NCBI RefSeq assembly: GCF_026239555.1
Contig: NZ_JAPIVP010000017.1
Location: 62,001 to 126,000, forward strand
Length of the DNA: 64,000 bases
Direction: 5' to 3'
Source: Pedobacter sp. PF22-3
GTDB lineage: Bacteria > Bacteroidota > Bacteroidia > Sphingobacteriales > Sphingobacteriaceae
Shown: positions 16,436 through 27,020 of the stretch, piece by piece
Layout of the letters: each line of letters opens with the position of its first letter
How positions within the stretch are numbered: position 1 is the stretch's first letter
Made by a program: the position numbers and the translations under genes
The notes under the pieces: generated by a model
Databases searched by the model: none
What the model was told of the DNA's origin: nothing
The model's input: only the letters and a program-made list of their open reading frames with translations

Positions 16436-19400
16436 TTAAAGAGAAAAATTAACACCAAAATTGAAGGTTCTTGCCGTTGGATAAGCCGTATAATCTATAC
16501 CTGCAGATGGAACCCCGCTTACACTTTTGTTTACATTTACCTCCGGATCAAAACCTGTATATTTCGTAATTACGAATAGGTTTTGGCCATTAACATAAAT
16601 ATTAAGCGACTTTATCGATTTACCAATATTGCCAATATTATAGTTAAGCGTAGCGTTGGCTAATTTTAGGTAGTCGCCTTTTTCGATGTACCTTGATGAG
16701 GCAGCAATTGGATTGGCCAGCGACTCTTGTATAGATGAATTGATCAAAGCGGCAGAGATATTACGCTGTGCACCCAGGTTGGATATCGCAAGTACCGAGT
16801 TTGCGGTATTGTTATAAACATCCTGACCAAACGCACCATTAAAGTTGGCTGTTAAAGAGAATTTCTTATACCTTAAATTTGTACTTAAACCCAAAATTAC
16901 TTTCGGATTGGGATTGCCTACGTAATAAGCAGTAAAACCATCGTCGGTATACTTAGAAAAACCACTGGCATCCAAACCATTATATTGGCGGGTTACCATG
17001 GCGAAAAGTGGTAGTCCATTTTGGATCACTTCGGTGGTTACACCGCTCAATCCCTGCCCGTTTAACGAGCCTGTTTTAATAATGCCATTAATATTCTGCA
17101 CTTTATTGTTGATAAAAGTAGCGTTACCTCCTAAAGACCATGAAAAATTATCCTGATCGATAATTATACCATTTAAGGTCAGCTCAAGCCCTTTATTGAT
17201 GATCTGGCCCGGTAAATTTACCCAAGTAGGCACATTGCCTCCAACTGCCGGTGAAAACGCAATCTGTGGAAACAATAGGTCTTTTGTTGTTTTATTGAAA
17301 TAATCAATCGATCCGGTTAACCTGTTTTTAAACAAGCCGAAATCGATACCTACATTGGCCTGTTTGTCTGACTGCCATTTTAAATCGGCATTTTCATTGT
17401 TGATCGGTGTTAAAATTGGCGAACCGTTCGCATTTCCAAAATCGTAACGAAGCTGCGCAGAACCTGAAGGAAAATCCTGGTTACCGGTTTTACCATAACC
17501 AACGCGTAATTTAAGTAGATCTAGCCATTGGATATCAGACATGAAACTTTCTTTTCTGATATCCCAGGCAGCGGCAAAAGATGGAAAATAACCGTAACGG
17601 TTTGATTTACCGAATTTAGTGGAACCATCGGCCCTAAATGTAGCGGTTAAGATATACCTATTATCGTAATTAAAAATTGCCCTTGCAAAATACGATTGCA
17701 ATTGTGTTGTAGGATTGTTGAAGGTAGAAAATGTACGGTTGGCCGGAGCCGTTGTTTGAAAGGCATCAGTATAATCGGCAGCTATATCGCCAAAACCAGT
17801 TGCCGTATTGGTTACGCCTTTATTAACGAAGTTGGAATATTCGTAACCTAAAATAGCATTCAGGTTTAGTTTGCTTACAATTTCCTTATTAAAGTTTAAG
17901 GTATTGGTAAACTGTTGCGTAATCAGCTCGTTATTAGAATAGCTTGCATAACCACCCAGAAAAGTTCCTGACGGCTGAATACCCTGCAGATTTAAGGTGC
18001 TCCTGGTAGAAGCCCTTCTTATACCTGTACTATAATTTACACTGGCCAGCATGCGATACTCCAACCAGGGTGTAATTTTGTAATAAGGCGAAATGCTTCC
18101 CAAAATGGTTGATACTTTCGATTTATCGCTATTTGCAGCTAAAGCAGCCAAAGGATTGATCGTAGTCGAACCATAATCTATAAATAAACTTCCATCGGGA
18201 TTATAAAAAGATTGGGTAGGGTTCCAGGATAGTGCCTGCGAAATCAAACTTCCTGTAAAACCCGCATCGGTGGTAATCGGCGCTACGCTTTCGAGGTATT
18301 GATTACTGATCATATTCACATCCAAACCCAGCTTTTTGCTTTCGAGGAATTTGAAATTACCGTTAAAACCTGCACTGTATTTTTTAAAATCGGTTGTTTT
18401 GATAATCCCCTGCTGGTCTTGATAACCAATGGACGCGCGAAAGGTATTGCCATTAGTACCACCACTTATACCAATAGAATAATTTTGGTTATAAGCTGTT
18501 CTGGTAATTGCATCTAATGCATCAACACTGGTGCCGAAATTACCGGTATTAAGATTGTACTTCGATAATGCCGCCCGGTACTCATCGCCGGTTAATACCT
18601 CTACTTTTTTGGCAATATTGCTTACCCCTGCCGAGGCACTTACATCAATTTTGGTTTCTCCCGATTTCCCTCTTTTAGTGGTAATCAAAACCACACCGTA
18701 AGCAGCACGCGAACCATAAATTGCTGTTGCCGATGCATCTTTTAATATTTCCATCGATTCTATATCGGCCGGATTGATAAAGTTTAAAGGGTTACCATCT
18801 GGCGCTGTTCCGATACCTGCACTGGTTGAGGGTCTTGCCGATCGTCCATCAAGCGCTACCCCATCCACCACATAAAGGGGCTGGCCGGTTCCGGTAATGG
18901 CTGAGTTACCCCTGATGCGCACAGTAGATGCACCTCCTGGCTGACCACTGTTATTGATCATCTGTACACCCGCAACCTTGCCCTGTATGAGCTGATCGGG
19001 GGCATTTAACGGGCCTTTGTTAAAATCTTTAGCCGATACTGTTGTTGCAGCACCCGTTAAATCGTTTTTTCTTACTGATGCATAGCCAACAACCACAACC
19101 GCCTCTAAATTATTCAGCGAACTTAAGGTAATGTTTAGCAGCGTTTGGTTATTGATGTTTACCGTTTGCGATTCATAGCCCACAAAACTCACTGTTAACC
19201 GAGATGTTCCGGTGGGAGCGGTAATTTGGTATTTACCCTCAACATCGCTTTGGGTTCTTGTATTGGTCCCTGTTACCTGTATAGTTGCGCCTGCTAAGGG
19301 CGTTTTATCGCTATCATATATTATACCTTTTACAGTAATTTGGGCAAAAGCTACTGTGCTAAATAAGAGCATCAGGAGATTTAAGCCTATAAATTTCTTT

Positions 19401-19462
19401 AATGAATACAATTTCTGTTTTAAGGACAAAACAGCGTAATTGCCTGGTAAAGTAATGTTCAT
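16436..19462 (-). CDS. SusC/RagA TonB-linked outer-membrane transporter
   Basis: 1008 residues. An N-terminal signal segment (LNLLMLLFSTVAFAQ) is followed by the carboxypeptidase-like domain ITVKGIIYDSDKTPLAGATI at about 42-115. The plug domain has VVVGYASVRKNDLTGA, APDQLIQGKVAGVQMINNSG, VRIRGNSAITG and IESMEILKDASATAIYGSRA, all SusC hallmarks. The remainder is a 22-strand-type barrel ending in the terminal FNFGVNFSL. It pairs with SusD downstream to import a ligand using TonB energy. No anti-sigma/ECF or hybrid two-component gene adjoins it, so its regulation is not visible here. A shorter start a few codons in, at MLLFS, is possible but unlikely. Confidence 0.94.
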   Translation of the reverse strand: MNITLPGNYAVLSLKQKLYSLKKFIGLNLLMLLFSTVAFAQITVKGIIYDSDKTPLAGATIQVTGTNTRTQSDVEGKYQITAPTGTSRLTVSFVGYESQTVNINNQTLLNITLSSLNNLEAVVVVGYASVRKNDLTGAATTVSAKDFNKGPLNAPDQLIQGKVAGVQMINNSGQPGGASTVRIRGNSAITGTGQPLYVVDGVALDGRSARPSTSAGIGTAPDGNPLNFINPADIESMEILKDASATAIYGSRAAYGVVLITTKRGKSGETKIDVSASAGVSNIAKKVEVLTGDEYRAALSKYNLNTGNFGTSVDALDAITRTAYNQNYSIGISGGTNGNTFRASIGYQDQQGIIKTTDFKKYSAGFNGNFKFLESKKLGLDVNMISNQYLESVAPITTDAGFTGSLISQALSWNPTQSFYNPDGSLFIDYGSTTINPLAALAANSDKSKVSTILGSISPYYKITPWLEYRMLASVNYSTGIRRASTRSTLNLQGIQPSGTFLGGYASYSNNELITQQFTNTLNFNKEIVSKLNLNAILGYEYSNFVNKGVTNTATGFGDIAADYTDAFQTTAPANRTFSTFNNPTTQLQSYFARAIFNYDNRYILTATFRADGSTKFGKSNRYGYFPSFAAAWDIRKESFMSDIQWLDLLKLRVGYGKTGNQDFPSGSAQLRYDFGNANGSPILTPINNENADLKWQSDKQANVGIDFGLFKNRLTGSIDYFNKTTKDLLFPQIAFSPAVGGNVPTWVNLPGQIINKGLELTLNGIIIDQDNFSWSLGGNATFINNKVQNINGIIKTGSLNGQGLSGVTTEVIQNGLPLFAMVTRQYNGLDASGFSKYTDDGFTAYYVGNPNPKVILGLSTNLRYKKFSLTANFNGAFGQDVYNNTANSVLAISNLGAQRNISAALINSSIQESLANPIAASSRYIEKGDYLKLANATLNYNIGNIGKSIKSLNIYVNGQNLFVITKYTGFDPEVNVNKSVSGVPSAGIDYTAYPTARTFNFGVNFSL

Positions 19463-19591
19463 AATGGATTTAATAATTGGTTAGAAAATAGGGCATTTAA
19501 CGATTTAGGAAATTCGGATTTAAGGCGGGTTGTATTTCATAGCTTCTATTTTAGTTTTGGATTAGTTGATTATACCTTTAAGCCTATGCAA

Positions 19592-19813
19592 TTAAGAAAA
19601 TTCAAAATCTCTGGGATCGTTCCCGATATTTATGATATCAAAATTCTGGAGTGTTTTTAACCCATATTTATCCTGCAATAAGCATATTTTTAGCGCATCC
19701 GGATCGCTTGGTTCGTTTCTTTTAATTTGAAAATTGTTGGTTATAGGCTGCACATAGCCGGTAAGGAGAGAAAACAGTTGAGATAAAATGATAAACATTT
19801 GTACTTGTCTCAT
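19592..19813 (-). CDS. possible small protein upstream of susC, unrecognised
   Basis: 73 residues with a hydrophobic N-terminal stretch (MFIILSQLFSLLTGY) and a charged C-terminal part (LKTLQNFDIINIGNDPRDFEFS). The hydrophobic start could be a signal peptide. It lies 129 bases upstream of susC on the same strand. Nothing recognisable supports it beyond an intact frame with plausible codon use, and it could be chance. Confidence 0.25.
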   Translation of the reverse strand: MRQVQMFIILSQLFSLLTGYVQPITNNFQIKRNEPSDPDALKICLLQDKYGLKTLQNFDIINIGNDPRDFEFS

Positions 19814-20190
19814 AATTTTCGGTACAATAAATCGAATTCCAAGAATAGAGAACCCTGACCTATTGTGATTTAGTTTAGTATCTAGTTAATGTAATGGTTA
19901 AGTGTATCCGCTGAGCCGTTAAGCCTACAAATCTTATCCATTTTATAATATGAATATAGCTTATAAATTATATAAAACCATAAAAAGGATCATTATTTAT
20001 TTCAAAAACTTATGGTATATGAGCTGCATGCGATTAGAGCTAATGATAAAGCGGGCTTGCCCAGCTAGTAAATGAAAAACAGCAAATACATTTAGCACAA
20101 AAAAAGCTATCACATTAGCCTATTGATTGAAGAATTTAAATTTGATTGCCATCGCTACGAATACGTGGAATTGCGACAACCTTGATGTAA
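19814..20190. other. gene-poor gap
   Basis: AT-rich, with stops in all frames. I see no RNA gene or repeat in it. A promoter for the small frame or susC could lie at its left edge, but no convincing TAnnTTTG box was found. Confidence 0.4.
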
Positions 20191-20225
20191 ATAATAAATC
20201 CCAAAAGTTTTAAAAACATTTGGGG
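20191..20225 (-). terminator. possible terminator of the S9 peptidase gene
   Basis: CCCAAA and TTTGGG arms with extended A/T pairing between them. On the minus strand a T-rich but interrupted stretch follows. It lies about 30 bases beyond the stop at 20255. Confidence 0.45.
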
Positions 20226-20254
20226 TTCAATTCAAAAATACAGTTTCTAGAAAA

Positions 20255-22390
20255 TTATCTTGCCGAAGGGCCTTTCATTTGGTAGTCTTTAGGTGGCTCT
20301 GCCCCTAAAAGATGTTGAACAAAGTAATCCCAGCGGCGGCGCATCATGTAAGGCGAGTAAGAACCGTAACCATGTGCACTGTTTGGAAAAATAACCAGGT
20401 CGAAAGATTTATTTGCTTTTTCTAATGCTTCTACAACTAAAAGTGTATTGTAAGGTGGTACATTATCATCCATCATACCGTGTACCAACATTAATTTTCC
20501 TTTTAGGTTTTTAGCATAATTCTGATTGGCCTGTGCTTCATAATCCGAATTTTCTACCAAACCATTGTAACGCTCACCCCAATCATCCTCGTAGTTTCTA
20601 TTTTCATGATTACCTGATTCAGAAATACCTACTTTAAAGAAATCCGGGTAACGGAACATTGCCGCAGCAGTAGCAAAACCTCCGCCCGAGTGGCCCCAGA
20701 TACCTACCTTTGTCGTATCAATGGGATACTTTGCAGAAAGCTGTCTGATGGCTGCAATCTGATCAGGCAAGGTATTCTCGGCCATATTGCCATAACTCAT
20801 ATCATGGAAACTTTTAGAACGGCCAGGATTACTGGTTCCTTCTATTACTACCACAATAAAGCCCAACTCGGCCAAAGCCTGATGATCGCCACGCGAAGCA
20901 ACAAAGGCCCAGCTGCCTACACTACCGCCTTGTGGACCTGGATAAATATAATCGATAACCGGATACTTTTGACTGGCATCCATTTTTGTTGGTGTAAAAA
21001 CCAGACCATAAATATCGGTTTTACCATCTTTGGCTTTCACCGAAACCGGAGTTGGTGCTTTCCATCCTGTAGCGGTTAACCGAGAAACATCTGTTTTTTC
21101 TAAAGTATTGATCAGTTTACCACTGATACTTCTTAAAACAGTAACTGCAGGAACATCAGGCTGCGAGTAACTATCTACAAAATATTCGAAAGATGGCGAA
21201 AATACAACCTGGTGATTACCAGTTTCTGGCGTTAAAAGGGTCAAGTTTTTACCATCGAAACCAACTTTATACAGGTAACTGAAATAAGGATTACCTTTTT
21301 CTCGGCCACTGGCCAAGAAATAAATTGAACGTGCCTTTTCATCAACCTTAATTAACCGTGTAACCACGAAATCACCTTTGGTAATCTGATTTTTTAATTT
21401 TCCATTACCAGAATCATATAAATACAGATGTCCCCAGTTATCCCTTTCCGAATACCAGATAATTTCTTTTGAGGCAGGAAGATACCGCCAGTTGATGGCA
21501 CCCTGACCAGATTCAAACTGTGTTTTTACGGTTTCTTCGAAAACTTCGCGAACGGAACCTGTTGCGGCATTCGCAATACGGAATTTTTCATTTTTATGAT
21601 CGCGGGAAGTAGACACAAATGCCACTTCTGTACCATCAGCTTTCCAATCAATATCATCAAAAGTGCCACTGCTCGAAATATCATCACTTAAGGTAGCACG
21701 ATGTGGGTCTGCAGGAATGTTCAGTGCAACCATCTTCCCGTTTTCAACATCAATCACCACTCTTCTAATTGTTGCAATCTGTTTATCGCCAGGCAAAGGA
21801 TATTTCCAGGCTTTTAATGTCGGTGCCCCAACATTCGTGGTTACCAGATACATATCTTTCGAATTCCGCTGATCTTGCTGAAAAGTGGCTATTTTTTTCG
21901 AATCAGGCGACCAACGCAAAATTGGCGCATCACTATGCTTCCAACCTGCATTATCGGTTGCATACCCATAATCCTTTATGCCATCAGTAGTTAGCTGGGT
22001 TAATTTCCCCGAGGCTACATCTTTAACAAAAAGATTGTAATCTTTAATTAATATGGTCTTTTTTCCATCAGGAGACAGCACTTCATTCCAGCTAAGTCCG
22101 CGACGTGAAGCGCTTAAACTGCCTTTATAATCGGTAGTTAAAGTTTTAGTTTTCTTTACCGGATCTACCAAAAAAGTCTGTTCAGTGCCATTTACTTTCG
22201 TGCTGTACCAAAATTTATCTCCCTCGAGCCAGTTTGGTTGCGCACTGGCATGATCGATGTACTTTACGGTATTGTAACCCATCAAACTTTCTGCCCTTTC
22301 GTAATCTTTAACGGTTAAAGCTTTCTGTTGAGCATTTGCTGTAATGGCCAAAGTACAAGCCGTTACAGTAAACCAATATTTATTCATCAT
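20255..22390 (-). CDS. S9 family dipeptidyl-peptidase IV-like serine peptidase
   Basis: About 711 residues from the ATG at 22390. The frame runs upstream to 22537, but only this start gives a signal peptide (MMNKYWFTVTACTLAITANAQ). Residues about 25-440 form the beta-propeller (WSPDSKKIATFQQDQR; DNWGHLYLYD). The C-terminal alpha/beta hydrolase has the nucleophile in IWGHSGGGFATAAAM, the Asp in GMMDDNVPPYNT and the His in NSAHGYGSYSPYMMRRRWDYF, a complete DPP IV triad. It removes Xaa-Pro/Ala dipeptides in the periplasm. It is a single gene and stands next to no peptide transporter. Confidence 0.92.
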   Translation of the reverse strand: MMNKYWFTVTACTLAITANAQQKALTVKDYERAESLMGYNTVKYIDHASAQPNWLEGDKFWYSTKVNGTEQTFLVDPVKKTKTLTTDYKGSLSASRRGLSWNEVLSPDGKKTILIKDYNLFVKDVASGKLTQLTTDGIKDYGYATDNAGWKHSDAPILRWSPDSKKIATFQQDQRNSKDMYLVTTNVGAPTLKAWKYPLPGDKQIATIRRVVIDVENGKMVALNIPADPHRATLSDDISSSGTFDDIDWKADGTEVAFVSTSRDHKNEKFRIANAATGSVREVFEETVKTQFESGQGAINWRYLPASKEIIWYSERDNWGHLYLYDSGNGKLKNQITKGDFVVTRLIKVDEKARSIYFLASGREKGNPYFSYLYKVGFDGKNLTLLTPETGNHQVVFSPSFEYFVDSYSQPDVPAVTVLRSISGKLINTLEKTDVSRLTATGWKAPTPVSVKAKDGKTDIYGLVFTPTKMDASQKYPVIDYIYPGPQGGSVGSWAFVASRGDHQALAELGFIVVVIEGTSNPGRSKSFHDMSYGNMAENTLPDQIAAIRQLSAKYPIDTTKVGIWGHSGGGFATAAAMFRYPDFFKVGISESGNHENRNYEDDWGERYNGLVENSDYEAQANQNYAKNLKGKLMLVHGMMDDNVPPYNTLLVVEALEKANKSFDLVIFPNSAHGYGSYSPYMMRRRWDYFVQHLLGAEPPKDYQMKGPSAR

Positions 22391-22667
22391 GTTAGTTAAT
22401 CTTGCGATAAAAATAAGACTGTTTTGGCAAATGATTGGTATTAATCGTGATACAAAATGGCAGGCTTTTACCTCCTGCGTTATGTTGAGAAGCGAAAAGG
22501 TATGCAAAACCGAACAATCTTTTTTGAACGACTTCATCTTAGCTCAATATGGCTAAAGCAATGCCGCTAGTCTTAAAACTTATAGCCATTAAATCATTCC
22601 TTGATTTGCTTACAAACTTCAGGGATTTGCATACATCAGTGCAATTTAGCTTGCTGATCTTTGAATT

Positions 22668-23672
22668 ATGGAAATAAAACAAATGGCATTGGGTAACCAG
22701 GGTTTGGTTGTACCAATGATCGGATTAGGCTGTATGGGTATGACGGGCTTTGAAGAAGGACATATGTATGGCCCTGCGGATGAGCAGGAGGCCATCGCAA
22801 CCATACACCGTTCACTCGAGTTGGGTGGTAATTTTTTGGATACTGCCGATCTGTACGGGCCGCTGAAAAATGAACAGCTCATTGCGAAGGCCATCAGTGG
22901 TAAACGCGATCAGTATATTCTGGCCACCAAGTTTGGCTGGGAAATAGATGATAACAATAAAGTAACCTGGGCTATTAACGGAAAAAAAGATTATGTAAAG
23001 AAATCTTTAGAGCGTTCGTTAAAGAACCTTAATACCGATTACATTGATCTGTATTACCTGCACCGCCTGGATAAAAATACGCCGATTGAAGAAACAGTTG
23101 AAGCCATGGCTGAGCTGGTTAAGGAAGGTAAGATAGGTTATATCGGTCTGTCGGAAGTATCGTCGGAAACGGTTAGGCGGGCACATGCTGTGCATCCGAT
23201 TACCGCTGTACAAAGCGAATATTCTTTATTTGAACGGACCGTAGAAGAACGCGGGGTTTTAGCCACCTTAAATGAACTGGGCATTGGCTTCGTGGCTTAC
23301 TCGCCACTAGGCCGTGGGTTTTTATCTGGGCAGATCAAAAGCATCGACGACCTGCCGGAAAACGATTTTCGCAAGGCGATTCCGCGTTTCCAGGGGGAAA
23401 TGTTTAACAAGAATATTGAATTGGTTAAAGCGATTGAAGCCATGGCCGAAGCAAAAAACGTCACTTCTTCGCAACTGGCTTTAGCCTGGATCATGAGCAA
23501 CGGAATTTTACCGATTCCGGGCACAAAACGCAGAAAATACCTGGAACAAAACATAGCATCAACTAACATTGAATTGACGAGGGAGGATCTTTCACAACTG
23601 GAAAGCATCATACCATTAGGTACAGATACCGGCGCTCCATATGATGAGTTTAGTATGGGTTTAATTGATTAA
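22668..23672 (+). CDS. aldo/keto reductase
   Basis: 334 residues. N-terminal GLGCMGMTGF, the catalytic set Asp in NFLDTADLYGP, Lys in ILATKFGW and His in YIDLYYLHRLD, and the NADPH-binding end PIPGTKRRKYLEQN are all present. This is the AKR13/YakC-like class of soluble NADPH-dependent reductases. The natural substrate is unknown. The stop is eight bases from the following AraC-regulator gene, so the two are probably co-transcribed. A GATCTTTG promoter-like box ends four bases before the ATG. Confidence 0.92.
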   Translation: MEIKQMALGNQGLVVPMIGLGCMGMTGFEEGHMYGPADEQEAIATIHRSLELGGNFLDTADLYGPLKNEQLIAKAISGKRDQYILATKFGWEIDDNNKVTWAINGKKDYVKKSLERSLKNLNTDYIDLYYLHRLDKNTPIEETVEAMAELVKEGKIGYIGLSEVSSETVRRAHAVHPITAVQSEYSLFERTVEERGVLATLNELGIGFVAYSPLGRGFLSGQIKSIDDLPENDFRKAIPRFQGEMFNKNIELVKAIEAMAEAKNVTSSQLALAWIMSNGILPIPGTKRRKYLEQNIASTNIELTREDLSQLESIIPLGTDTGAPYDEFSMGLID

Positions 23673-23680
23673 ATTTGTTT

Positions 23681-24568
23681 ATGAACGCCATTAACTCCAT
23701 ATCTGAATTTCACCGTTTACTGTCGTTGCCAGAACCCCGCCATCCGCTGGTAAGCGTGATCAACCTGGCAGAAAGTATTTTTTTGGAAGATGAAATCTGG
23801 AAAGGTTTCGTTAACCGCTTTTATTGCGTAGCGCTTAAACGCGAAGCCAAAGGTAAGATCAGGTACGGGCAGCAACATTATGATTACGATAAAGGGGTAT
23901 TGAGTTTTACCGCGCCCAACCAGGTGCAACAACTAGACCTGCAAAATATGGAATGCGGGTCTGGTTATCTCCTGATCTTTCACCCAGACTTCCTTTTACA
24001 ACATCCTCTGGCGAATAGCATTCATCAATACGGTTTTTTCGATTACGCGGTTAATGAAGCATTACACCTATCGGCAGCGGAAGAGGACGATCTGATCTCG
24101 ATCCTCCATAAAATTGATAAGGAGTGCCAGCATATCGATAAACATACCCAGGAGATCATTCTCACACAGATCGAGAGCCTCCTAAAATATTCCAACCGTT
24201 TTTACGAGCGCCAGTTTTTGACCCGCAAGAATAATAATCTGGCCCTTTTGACCAGGTTTGAGCAATTGATAGATGACTACTTTAACAGCGATGTAAACAG
24301 CTTACTCACGGTAAACTATATTGCAGGGCAGATGAACTTGTCGCCAAACTACCTGAGTGACCTGCTTCGGATTCATACCGGGCAAAACACAAAGCAGCAC
24401 ATTCATGAAAAGCTGATTGCAAGAGCAAAAGAAAAACTTTCCACCACTAATCTTTCCGTCAGCGAGATCGCCTATGCCCTGGGTTTTGAACATGCGCAAT
24501 CATTCAGTACACTTTTCAAAAAGAAAACAAGTTTATCGCCGCTCGAATTTCGTCAGGCTTTTAACTGA
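23681..24568 (+). CDS. AraC-family transcriptional regulator
   Basis: About 296 residues from the ATG at 23681 (a TTG two codons earlier is not preferred). The N-terminal half is a cupin-like sensor region. The C-terminal domain has two helix-turn-helices: VNYIAGQMNLSPNYLSDLLRIHTGQNTKQHI and VSEIAYALGFEHAQSFSTLFKKKTSLSPLEFRQ, the latter carrying the family's GF...SFSxxFKKxxxxSPxxFR signature. Its position directly after the aldo/keto reductase suggests it regulates that gene. Confidence 0.9.
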   Translation: MNAINSISEFHRLLSLPEPRHPLVSVINLAESIFLEDEIWKGFVNRFYCVALKREAKGKIRYGQQHYDYDKGVLSFTAPNQVQQLDLQNMECGSGYLLIFHPDFLLQHPLANSIHQYGFFDYAVNEALHLSAAEEDDLISILHKIDKECQHIDKHTQEIILTQIESLLKYSNRFYERQFLTRKNNNLALLTRFEQLIDDYFNSDVNSLLTVNYIAGQMNLSPNYLSDLLRIHTGQNTKQHIHEKLIARAKEKLSTTNLSVSEIAYALGFEHAQSFSTLFKKKTSLSPLEFRQAFN

Positions 24569-24650
24569 GCAAGGGTGAGAAACAGAATTTCGTTCTTTTT
24601 TGACTGTTTAGGTTTAGCAGCAAACTGACGATGAAGTTTTAAAATGCACT

Positions 24651-25643
24651 TTATTTTGGTCCATTTAATGCGTAATGCTTAGGGTTCATACCGATATGCG
24701 CTTTAAATATTCTTGAAAAATGGCTGAGGTTTGTAAACCCCATCCGGTATCCAACAGCTGATACAGATAGCTTTTCGGCGCTCAACAAAAGGGCTGCTTC
24801 TTGCATTCTAAACTCCTGATAATAACTAAAAATGCTGTCGCCAAAAATTTGCCTGAATAAACGTTTCAGTTTAGTTGGGCTCATATGAGCACCAAGTGCG
24901 AGTTCTTTAATCACTGGAGGCGTTTCCAAATGTTCAAGTATCTGCTGTTTAACGCGGTAAACGGCTTGTATATCATAAATGTTTAAAGCATGCAATTGCT
25001 TTTCATCGCGGTTTTCCAGTTCCATCAATAGCCTGCAAATAAGTTCTTCGGCCTTTATCCTTAAAAAGAAAAGTTTAAACGTTTCATTAGCCGGTTCAGA
25101 TATGATTTCATCCACAATTTTTTGTAAAGAAGGATACATGATCTGTTCGAACAAAAGAGGACGTTTATTTTGCAGAAGGCCTTTTAAAACTGATGATTCT
25201 TGCGAGGCAATAAACAGGCCGTTTAAATAATCCGCATCAACTTCTATATTAATGGTTGCTGAATTGGTATGGATCGCAATAACATCATCTGTATTGATAC
25301 GACTGGTGCCTATTAACACCGAGGGTATTGTATACTTGTGGGTTGACGAAGTTTCTGCTCTGGAGAATATGTTTTGAAACTTGAAAAATATCATCCTCTT
25401 AGCTTTATCGACATCAGGATTTTGAACAAGTACATCTTCATTAAGCTCATAGTTACTAATGAGCATACGTAAGTGTTCATTAAAAACAAATCCAATACAA
25501 TATCCACTACCAAACTGTTGTGGTATTTCTAATCTTCTATCTATGAGTTGTGTTCCCAATAGGTGAGCTAATCTTTTCAGCACATGGGGAACCGTTTGAT
25601 CTGCCGTTTCCATAAAGTCTTTAACGACTGTTTTTATGTCCAA
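24651..25643 (-). CDS. AraC-family transcriptional regulator
   Basis: 330 residues. The C-terminal DNA-binding domain is clear: VIKELALGAHMSPTKLKRLFRQIFGDSIFSYYQ and VSAVGYRMGFTNLSHFSRIFKAHIGMNPKHY. The N-terminal 200 residues are an unassigned sensor region. The gene is divergent from the Tet(X)-like monooxygenase with about 50 bases between start codons, the usual arrangement of a regulator controlling its neighbour. Whether it responds to a tetracycline-like ligand is not knowable from sequence. Confidence 0.88.
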   Translation of the reverse strand: MDIKTVVKDFMETADQTVPHVLKRLAHLLGTQLIDRRLEIPQQFGSGYCIGFVFNEHLRMLISNYELNEDVLVQNPDVDKAKRMIFFKFQNIFSRAETSSTHKYTIPSVLIGTSRINTDDVIAIHTNSATINIEVDADYLNGLFIASQESSVLKGLLQNKRPLLFEQIMYPSLQKIVDEIISEPANETFKLFFLRIKAEELICRLLMELENRDEKQLHALNIYDIQAVYRVKQQILEHLETPPVIKELALGAHMSPTKLKRLFRQIFGDSIFSYYQEFRMQEAALLLSAEKLSVSAVGYRMGFTNLSHFSRIFKAHIGMNPKHYALNGPK

Positions 25644-25648
25644 TATAG

Positions 25649-26828
<1,180 letters not shown>

Positions 26829-26830
<2 letters not shown>

Positions 26831-27020
26831 GCTTCAGTACCCCACCGTCATCAAAGGCCCTGTCGAATACGATTATGAGCGGATATTTAATGCAATACAG
26901 TCCATAAGCAGGTCCGTTCAGAATAGCAAACAAATCTTAAAGTATTGCTACCTTACGCTGAAAGATTTCCTGTTGAAGTCGCCTGTTAATTTGTTCACTT
27001 TGATATTGCTTCAAGTGTAA
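26829..27020 (+). other. ATG-less open frame after the Tet(X)-like gene (possible gene remnant)
   Basis: Starting on the last two bases of the monooxygenase stop codon, a frame of 63 codons reads LQYPTVIKGPVEYDYERIFN and later ILKYCYLTLKDFLLKSPVN before a TAA. Composition is protein-like (amphipathic, Tyr/Lys/Leu) and there is no ATG. It overlaps the 3' end of the opposite membrane-protein gene. I do not recognise the family; it may be the tail of a decayed gene or chance. Confidence 0.3.

Noticed and set aside
20690-21079. 129-codon frame opposite the S9 peptidase
   Set aside because: Antisense shadow over the catalytic domain of a well-supported gene.
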